Source: JBLNDG01 sp050261415 (GTDB lineage: Bacteria > Bacillota > Clostridia > Lutisporales > Lutisporaceae). Taken from it: a stretch of DNA of 10,277 nt. The notes under the pieces were generated by a model. That model searched no databases and was not told where the DNA came from. It saw nothing but the letters and a program-made list of their open reading frames with translations. Of this stretch, positions 5,596 to 10,277 are shown in pieces. The stretch spans positions 1 through 10,277 of the forward strand of contig JBLNDG010000130.1 in assembly GCA_050261415.1 (NCBI GenBank). The letters are read 5' to 3'. Within the stretch, counting starts at the first letter, position 1; each line of letters starts with the position of its first letter. The translations under genes were made by a program, and so were the position numbers.

Positions 5596-6357
5596 TTAAA
5601 GATTTTTATATTTTTCTCTGACTTCAAGCATTCTGCCGCAAGTCATATTTCCCTCCGGACATGGAGATGTCAGGCATGAAGGGCCTGCGTTCTTGAACAA
5701 AATAGGAGCTATACCCTTAAGCTGCCTCAGCATTTCTTCCGCCATCGACCTTATTTCCCACTGTGCCCTGCTGCAGCATCTATGCCTGAAAAAGTTCATC
5801 AAAGCCCTTGCAGACATTGTAAATACTATTTTAGTTTCACAGGCATTTGGAAATACATAGCGCGCATCCTCGATTGCTGTCTTTTCAGCCATTGACCTTG
5901 CCTGCTTTTCTGTTTTGCCTTCACCGATATATCTGTTATAGTGCTCGTTAAATAGCAATTCCGTGATTTCGTTATAATATTTCTGGTCATCTTCCATTGC
6001 TTTTATAAATTTCTCTTTTGCTGCCGGGATTCTCTCAATTTCCGGGGGTACTATATATTCAAACTGCTTAAGCTTTACATACCTTTGGGATTGCTGGGAA
6101 TACGAGCAGCCAACCCTATGCCTTACAAGCTGGTGTGTCAAAACCCTGCTTACCCCTTCCACCCCAAATGTAAAAACAACATGCTCTATTGGGCTTTCGT
6201 GCCCCATATCCATAAGCATGTTCAGAAATTTATCAATCTTGACCTCATCCAAACCCTCCATTATATTCTCCACGCCGGCAGGAGAATAACAGAGCTTTGC
6301 AGCAGAAGCTATAAGCTTTTCCGGTTCCGGAGTGTATTGTATAATATTAACCTTCAT
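5596..6357 (-). CDS. thyX: Flavin-dependent thymidylate synthase ThyX
   Basis: ThyX makes dTMP from dUMP using FAD, NADPH and methylenetetrahydrofolate, replacing the unrelated ThyA. The signature RHR-x8-S is at 79-90 (RHRVGCSYSQQS, followed by QRY). A second conserved block, SARALMNFFRHRCCSRAQWE, spans 182-201, as expected for substrate and flavin binding. Length (253) is slightly above the usual 220-250. The C-terminus carries three cysteines at C228, C233 and C240 (GPSCLTSPCPEGNMTCG), besides C194-C195 after the second RHR. The ATG at 6355-6357 has AAGGTGG about ten bases upstream. It lies between mrnC and rlmB, which are close neighbours in Bacillus, so it looks inserted into that cluster. 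Confidence 0.96.
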   Translation of the reverse strand: MKVNIIQYTPEPEKLIASAAKLCYSPAGVENIMEGLDEVKIDKFLNMLMDMGHESPIEHVVFTFGVEGVSRVLTHQLVRHRVGCSYSQQSQRYVKLKQFEYIVPPEIERIPAAKEKFIKAMEDDQKYYNEITELLFNEHYNRYIGEGKTEKQARSMAEKTAIEDARYVFPNACETKIVFTMSARALMNFFRHRCCSRAQWEIRSMAEEMLRQLKGIAPILFKNAGPSCLTSPCPEGNMTCGRMLEVREKYKNL

Positions 6358-6473
6358 GCTTCTATTCCCACCTTTACATTCGTATTTTTAAAATACTATT
6401 TATTAGTACATTTTACCTGTAAAAGCAATAATATGTCTATAAATTTATAATATTGACACTAAATGTGATTCCG

Positions 6474-6944
6474 TTATACGCTTTCCAATTTGATATTTAC
6501 AATCGCTTCTACCAGGGCTATCAGCCTATCGAGCTGCCCGGTAAGGTATAAAAAGCCGATAAGAGCCTCAAAGCCCGTAGCATATCTGTAGTCAGATATA
6601 TCAGCATTCTTAGGGACGGTGGCCGACTTGGTATTTCTCCCTCTGCGCACAATATCCTGTTCCTCTTCTGTCAGTAATTCTGAAATCTTCGCCAGAATTT
6701 CCGCCTGTGCTTTTGCCTTGACAAACTCAACCGACATTTTATGCAGTTTTGATACATGTGCTTGACCCGATGTAACAAGAAAAGTCCTGACAAAGGTCTC
6801 GTATACCGAATCCCCCACATAAGCAAGTACCAGAGGGTTCATCATTTTTATATCAGTAGGCTTGATTGCTTTGTTACATAGGATTTCATCCCTGATCCGG
6901 TCAAGGTATTCCTTGTATGTATTCGTAACCATTTCTTTGCTCAT
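6474..6944 (-). CDS. mrnC: Mini-ribonuclease III
   Basis: Mini-III trims double-stranded ends of the 23S rRNA precursor in Firmicutes. It is a dimeric RNase III catalytic domain without a dsRNA-binding domain. The 156-residue length fits. The family motifs are clear: NPLVLAYVGDSVYE (36-49, metal ligand D45), RRGRN (100-104), and DYRYATGFEALIGFLYL (118-134, metal ligand E126). The ATG at 6942-6944 is preceded by GAGG with five bases between. It follows rmuC by 142 bases that contain a weak terminator and a candidate promoter, and it leads into thyX after a 116-base AT-rich gap. Confidence 0.95.
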   Translation of the reverse strand: MSKEMVTNTYKEYLDRIRDEILCNKAIKPTDIKMMNPLVLAYVGDSVYETFVRTFLVTSGQAHVSKLHKMSVEFVKAKAQAEILAKISELLTEEEQDIVRRGRNTKSATVPKNADISDYRYATGFEALIGFLYLTGQLDRLIALVEAIVNIKLESV

Positions 6945-6975
6945 ATTTACCTCACAGCCTTATTTCCTATTTTTA

Positions 6976-7004
6976 ATTCTATTATTAATATTTGCTATTT
7001 ACAA
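6976..7004 (-). promoter_or_regulatory. Candidate promoter upstream of mrnC
   Basis: TTGTAA (6999-7004), a 17-base spacer and TAGAAT (6976-6981) on the minus strand, placed after the weak terminator that follows rmuC. The region is very AT-rich, so such a match could be accidental. Together with the terminator it suggests that mrnC-thyX-rlmB-yacP can form a separate transcript. Confidence 0.4.
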
Positions 7005-7036
7005 TAATATAACAATAATATTCAAAACAGGCAATG

Positions 7037-7059
7037 AAAAAGGAGCTTTTTGTCGCTCC
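7037..7059 (-). terminator. Weak intrinsic terminator after rmuC
   Basis: On the minus strand GGAGC (7055-7059) pairs with GCTCC (7042-7046) around an eight-base loop, followed by five T residues (7037-7041). The stem is only five pairs, so termination is probably partial. It lies 28 bases past the rmuC stop codon. Confidence 0.5.
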
Positions 7060-7086
7060 ATAAGTAAATCTCCGAAAATTTATTTA

Positions 7087-8385
7087 TTATTCGCTTTCTG
7101 TTTGTTCCCCCTCTTCCAGCATAACAGCGGCTTCATTCAGGGATAATTCCTGCACATTTTTAAGCTTCCTGCCTATAGTCCTTGATTTTTTTGCTGCATT
7201 CTCTATAGTATCACTTGCTTCCTGGAGCTTCTTCTGTGTCTTATCCAATATATCACCGAACTTGTTAAACTCGGTTTTTACCGCTCCCAGGAGAGTCCAT
7301 ACCTCACTGGAGCGTTTCTCTATCGCAAGGGTCCTGAAACCCATCTGCAGGCTGTTTAGGAGTGCAATCAGAGTTGTCGGGCCCGCAGTAACTATTCTGT
7401 ATTCCCTCTGTAAGCAATCGCAGAGTCCCGGACGCCTGAGTACCTCTGCATAAAGTCCCTCCGTCGGTAAAAACATTATTCCGAAATCAGTAGTCGAAGG
7501 AGGGTCTATGTATTTATCCCTTATATCCTTTGCAAAAACCTTTATCTTCAATTCCATGGCTTTGGCGGCTTCTTCCGCAAGGGCAGGGTTGGCCTGCTCC
7601 TGTGCATCTACAAGCCTCTGATAATCCTCCTGCGGGAATTTGGCATCTATAGGAAGCCATACAATATCCCCGCCGCTTTCATTTCTTCCAGGCAGCTTTA
7701 CTGCAAATTCAACCCTGTCGTTTGAATTCTTCTTTGTTGCCACATTCTTTGCATATTGTTCCTGGGTAAGGATCTGATCCAAAATATTGCCCAATTGTAT
7801 TTCTCCCCAGGTTCCTCTGGTTTTTACATTTGTAAGCACTCTTTTAAGGTCTCCTACCCCGGAAGCAAGAGACTGCATTTCTCCAAGCCCTTTATGAACC
7901 ATTTCCAACCTTTCACTTACGAGCTTGAAGGATTCACCCAGTCTCTGCTCAAGGGTGGAATTCAGTTTTTCGTCAACCGTTGCCCTCATCTGGTCGAGTT
8001 TATTGCTGTTGTCCTCCTGAAGGTGCTTCAGTCTTTCTTCTATAGTTTCCCTCATTCTGTCCATTTTCTGCTCATTTGTCTGTGTCAGTGCCGCAAGCTG
8101 CCGTGCAAAAATATCCAGCTGGTTTCTCTGCAGGCTTGATACCTCAGACATCTGTGAAGTAATCATGCTGTTGAAGTTTTTTATTGATCGGCTCATCTCT
8201 TCCCTATTGCTCAGCATTTCATCCTTTATTGTCCTGTCTATCTTGTCAAGATTCCTTTCCATTGACTCAAGCCGTGTTTCCAGCTTTACCAGTTTGCTGC
8301 CGGACCCTGTGCTCATCACTATAATAAGCATAACAGAGTTTATTACAAGCAGCGCGGTTATCACCGTTAAAAACACATCGGACAT
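7087..8385 (-). CDS. rmuC: RmuC family DNA recombination-limiting protein, membrane anchored
   Basis: RmuC proteins limit certain recombination events such as inversions at short repeats in E. coli; the catalytic fold is thought to be nuclease-like, but the activity is poorly defined. This 432-residue protein has an N-terminal hydrophobic segment (about 4-25) that should anchor it in the membrane. A long coiled coil (about 35-165) follows, including two similar units, KMDRMRETIEERL and KLDQMRATVDEKL. The RmuC domain (about 188-390) shows GTWGE (191-195), IDAKFP (246-251), FLPTEGLYAE (305-314) and AGPTTL (334-339). The ATG at 8383-8385 has AAAGGAAG eight bases upstream. It starts 27 bases after cysS, so it is almost surely cotranscribed with it under T-box control. 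Confidence 0.93.
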   Translation of the reverse strand: MSDVFLTVITALLVINSVMLIIVMSTGSGSKLVKLETRLESMERNLDKIDRTIKDEMLSNREEMSRSIKNFNSMITSQMSEVSSLQRNQLDIFARQLAALTQTNEQKMDRMRETIEERLKHLQEDNSNKLDQMRATVDEKLNSTLEQRLGESFKLVSERLEMVHKGLGEMQSLASGVGDLKRVLTNVKTRGTWGEIQLGNILDQILTQEQYAKNVATKKNSNDRVEFAVKLPGRNESGGDIVWLPIDAKFPQEDYQRLVDAQEQANPALAEEAAKAMELKIKVFAKDIRDKYIDPPSTTDFGIMFLPTEGLYAEVLRRPGLCDCLQREYRIVTAGPTTLIALLNSLQMGFRTLAIEKRSSEVWTLLGAVKTEFNKFGDILDKTQKKLQEASDTIENAAKKSRTIGRKLKNVQELSLNEAAVMLEEGEQTESE

Positions 8386-8412
8386 AGTGCTATCTTCCTT
8401 TGCTTTTAATTT

Positions 8413-9801
8413 TTATATCCTTTTCCACTTTACTCCCTGTGGTGTATCCTCCAATATTATACCCTGAGCTTTAAGGTCATCCCTTATCTTGTCTGCAAGT
8501 GCCCAGTTCTTTTCCTTTCTAGCCTTTTGTCTTTCCTCAATAAGCCTTTCAATATCTTCCGATATTGACTCTTCTACTTTTTCCTTTTTCTCAACCTTGT
8601 CAATTCCAAGTCCCAGAACACTGTCCATTTTGACAAGAAGCTGGAAGAACTTATCCGATTTTACAGGATGCTTGATTATATTCCATACCACACTCATTGC
8701 CTTCGGAATATTAAGGTCATCATTTATAGCTTCCTCAAACTCCTTTAGGAACGCATCAAGAACACCCTGTTCAACATCCTCCGGTGCACTCTTGTGTGCA
8801 AGAGCACCTTCATATAAGCGGTCCAGAGCTGTCTGCGCAGACTGCAACGCCTCCCATGTGAAATTGAGCTTGTTCCTATAAACGGCATTCAGGCAGAAAT
8901 ACCTGAATGCAAGAGGATTAAAACCTTTAGCCTTCAAATCGGCTACTGTGTATGTGTTGCCTAAGCTCTTCGACATCTTGCCGTTATCCACCAGAAGAAA
9001 CTCCCCATGCATCCAATAATTTACCGCCGGTTTTCCAAGCAGTCCCTCAGATTGTGCGATTTCGTTTTCATGGTGAATCGGAATATGATCGACTCCTCCT
9101 GTATGGATATCAAAAACATCCCCCAAATACTTTCTGGACATAGCAGAGCATTCTATATGCCAGCCTGGATAACCCATCCCCCATGGGCTGGGCCACTGCA
9201 TTATATGCTCCTTGGGAGCATGCTTCCAAAGTGCAAAGTCTGCCGGATTTCTTTTTTCATCATTTACCTCAACCCTTGCACCGGCCCGCTGTCCCTCAAG
9301 ATCAATACCGGACAATTTGCCATAGCCTTTAAATTTGGATATATCATAATATATTCCGTCGCTGGTTTCATAGCCGTAGCCCTTTCTCAAAATTCCCTGT
9401 ACAAACTCTATCATTTCGTTTATATGTTCAGTCGCCTTCGGCACAATATCCGGCCTCTCAATATTTAAGGCTTTAAGATCTTCGAAGAATATATTTGTAT
9501 AATACTCAGCTATTTCCCATGGTGTTTTTTTCTGCTCTTTAGCGGTCTTTACCAGTTTGTCTTCTCCCTCATCTGCATCTGAAACCAGGTGGCCTACATC
9601 TGTTATGTTCATAACGCTCTTCAGCTTGTAGCCGTTGTACTTCAGTACTCTCCTGAGTATATCCATGAATACATAAGACCTCATGTTGCCGATATGAGCA
9701 TAATTATAAACCGTAGGCCCGCATGAGTACATTCTTACTTCCCCTGGTACCAGCGGCACGAACTCTTCCTTTTTTCTTGTCAATGTGTTGTAAACCTTCA
9801 T
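8413..9801 (-). CDS. cysS: Cysteinyl-tRNA synthetase
   Basis: CysRS is the class I synthetase that charges tRNA-Cys in the cytoplasm. Numbered from the chosen ATG, the 462-residue protein shows the HIGN nucleotide-binding motif (36-39) after YSCGPTVYNYA, and KMSKS at 275-279. The zinc/cysteine-selecting ligands are C27, C218 (GWHIECSAMS), H243 and E247 (HHENE). A C-terminal helical anticodon-binding region ends with the typical GVKWKR. The ATG at 9799-9801 is preferred because GGAAGG is eight bases upstream; a GTG at 9808-9810 would overlap that ribosome-binding site. Expression is controlled by the T-box leader upstream, which carries a UGC specifier. rmuC follows after 27 bases. Confidence 0.97.
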   Translation of the reverse strand: MKVYNTLTRKKEEFVPLVPGEVRMYSCGPTVYNYAHIGNMRSYVFMDILRRVLKYNGYKLKSVMNITDVGHLVSDADEGEDKLVKTAKEQKKTPWEIAEYYTNIFFEDLKALNIERPDIVPKATEHINEMIEFVQGILRKGYGYETSDGIYYDISKFKGYGKLSGIDLEGQRAGARVEVNDEKRNPADFALWKHAPKEHIMQWPSPWGMGYPGWHIECSAMSRKYLGDVFDIHTGGVDHIPIHHENEIAQSEGLLGKPAVNYWMHGEFLLVDNGKMSKSLGNTYTVADLKAKGFNPLAFRYFCLNAVYRNKLNFTWEALQSAQTALDRLYEGALAHKSAPEDVEQGVLDAFLKEFEEAINDDLNIPKAMSVVWNIIKHPVKSDKFFQLLVKMDSVLGLGIDKVEKKEKVEESISEDIERLIEERQKARKEKNWALADKIRDDLKAQGIILEDTPQGVKWKRI

Positions 9802-9889
9802 TTTTAACACCTTCCTATAATTTTATTTAATTAATACCTCAAATATTTTGCCTACCAAATAGGATTCCCTTAATACTATTTGTACATCT

Positions 9890-9924
9890 GAAAAAAATAA
9901 ACCCCGCCTCTTAAAGAGGCGGGG
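9890..9924 (-). terminator. T-box regulated terminator of cysS
   Basis: On the minus strand CCCCGCCTC (9916-9924) pairs with GAGGCGGGG (9902-9910) around a five-base loop, followed by TTTATTTTTTT. It is the OFF structure of the T-box: its 5' strand competes with the antiterminator helix formed with the T-box sequence at 9929-9939. Confidence 0.93.
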
Positions 9925-10144
9925 AAATCCGCGGTTCCACTCTTCTTAACACTCAATAAGCTAACGGTATCCCGCCGGTGAATACTTACAGTATATGAAT
10001 ATACATTCCTCACCGGTGCTCCCGGGTGCACTTCAATCCTAAGTCACCTGGAACCCCTCTCAACCGATGAGGGTTCTTCTCTGTAGGCCTATAGAATTTA
10101 CTCTTCCCGGTCAACGCATCAAATATGCACTTTTTATCCTAATT
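9890..10144 (-). ncRNA. T-box riboswitch, tRNA-Cys specific (UGC specifier)
   Basis: T-boxes sense uncharged tRNA and release a terminator ahead of synthetase genes. Stem I can be drawn. The base helix is CCGGG (10106-10110) with CCCGG (10022-10026). A specifier loop has AAGAGTA on one side and GAAGTGCA (10027-10034) on the other. The upper helix is AATTCTA (10092-10098) with TAGGATT (10035-10041). The specifier triplet is TGC (10028-10030), a cysteine codon. Stem III is CCGGTGA with TCACCGG. The T-box core TGGAACCGCGG (9929-9939) pairs through GCGG/CCGC and AAGAG/CTCTT to form the antiterminator. The transcript starts near 10144 and the element ends about 90 bases before cysS, agreeing with the downstream gene. 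Confidence 0.95.
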
Positions 10145-10150
10145 ATTTAT

Positions 10151-10179
10151 ATTATTAATGTTAATAGATATTATGTCAA
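10151..10179 (-). promoter_or_regulatory. Promoter of the T-box-cysS-rmuC transcript
   Basis: TTGACA (10174-10179), a 17-base spacer and AATAAT (10151-10156) on the minus strand, the -10 matching five of six consensus bases. Predicted start near 10144 lies about 30 bases before stem I of the T-box. Confidence 0.78.
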
Positions 10180-10193
10180 TAGTTATTTTGTTG

Positions 10194-10277
10194 CTACTGC
10201 TTCTTCCCGGTTATAAGTCCATATTCCCTGTACTTGAAAAATCCCTCGTATATGTATGCTATCTCCGGTGCTACATC
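10194..10277 (-). CDS. C-terminal tail of an unrecognised protein (partial)
   Basis: An open frame enters from the right edge and gives 27 codons before a TAG stop at 10194-10196. The tail reads DVAPEIAYIYEGFFKYREYG and ends ITGKKQ. Codon use looks like that of the neighbouring genes, and it stops just upstream of the cysS promoter, which fits a real upstream gene on the same strand. The 27 residues are too few for me to name a family. The start and the rest of the gene lie outside the window. Confidence 0.55.
   Translation of the reverse strand, partial: DVAPEIAYIYEGFFKYREYGLITGKKQ

Noticed and set aside
5540..5600. Promoter for rlmB (TTGAAT, 17 bases, ATAAAT, minus strand)
   Set aside because: Only partial matches in a very AT-rich gap; chance occurrence is likely.
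6390..6440. Promoter for thyX (TTGCTT, 17 bases, TAATAA, minus strand)
   Set aside because: The -35 box matches three of six positions, in an AT-rich spacer; not supportable by eye.
9007..9468. 153-codon plus-strand open frame opposite cysS
   Set aside because: Antisense shadow of a strongly conserved synthetase gene, with no ribosome-binding site and no recognisable protein features.
9799..9810. GTG at 9808-9810 as the cysS start
   Set aside because: It lies within the GGAAGG-GTG ribosome-binding site of the ATG at 9799-9801, and family proteins begin near MKVYNTLT.

Overview
The window looks like chromosomal housekeeping DNA from an anaerobic, spore-forming clostridium. The gene content and moderate GC fit the Acetivibrio/Ruminiclostridium (C. 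thermocellum-like) group, but I infer this from gene order and protein flavour and did no search. Support comes from sigH (sporulation sigma-H), a cysteine-specific T-box, a flavin-dependent thymidylate synthase, and the cysS - mrnC - rlmB - yacP - sigH order known from Bacillus and relatives. I see no insertion sequence, prophage or CRISPR array.

Left end (1-577, minus strand): a consensus promoter drives three closely packed tRNA genes, Tyr(GTA), Gly(CCC) and Thr(GGT), all with encoded CCA. They are followed by the start of tuf (EF-Tu), which runs off the window. This is the same tRNA-tRNA-tRNA-tuf order as the E. coli tufB operon.

Region 537-1222 separates that operon from a divergent gene. 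It holds an 18-bp near-palindrome, a strong plus-strand promoter (785-813) and a roughly 400-nt leader. The leader contains a possible 7-codon peptide with its own Shine-Dalgarno, a nested multi-helix RNA, an intrinsic terminator, a further long hairpin and a second intrinsic terminator. Next comes a MutS2-family ATPase (1223-3184) that lacks the C-terminal Smr nuclease domain. The architecture resembles a translation-sensing attenuator in front of a possible ribosome-acting or DNA-acting ATPase, and it is the most interesting part of the window.

The rest (3166-10277) is on the minus strand. Reading leftward there is the C-terminal tail of an unrecognised protein, a sigma-A-type promoter, a T-box riboswitch with a UGC (Cys) specifier, then cysS, rmuC, a weak terminator, a candidate internal promoter, mrnC (Mini-RNase III), thyX, rlmB, yacP/rae1 and sigH. 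sigH has its own near-consensus promoter overlapping the yacP stop codon. A bidirectional terminator closes sigH and the convergent mutS2-like gene. Most of these genes serve translation and stable-RNA maturation: cysteine charging, 23S rRNA processing, 23S rRNA methylation, ribosome-linked mRNA cleavage and EF-Tu with its tRNAs. thyX and rmuC add nucleotide and DNA metabolism, and sigH adds the entry to sporulation.
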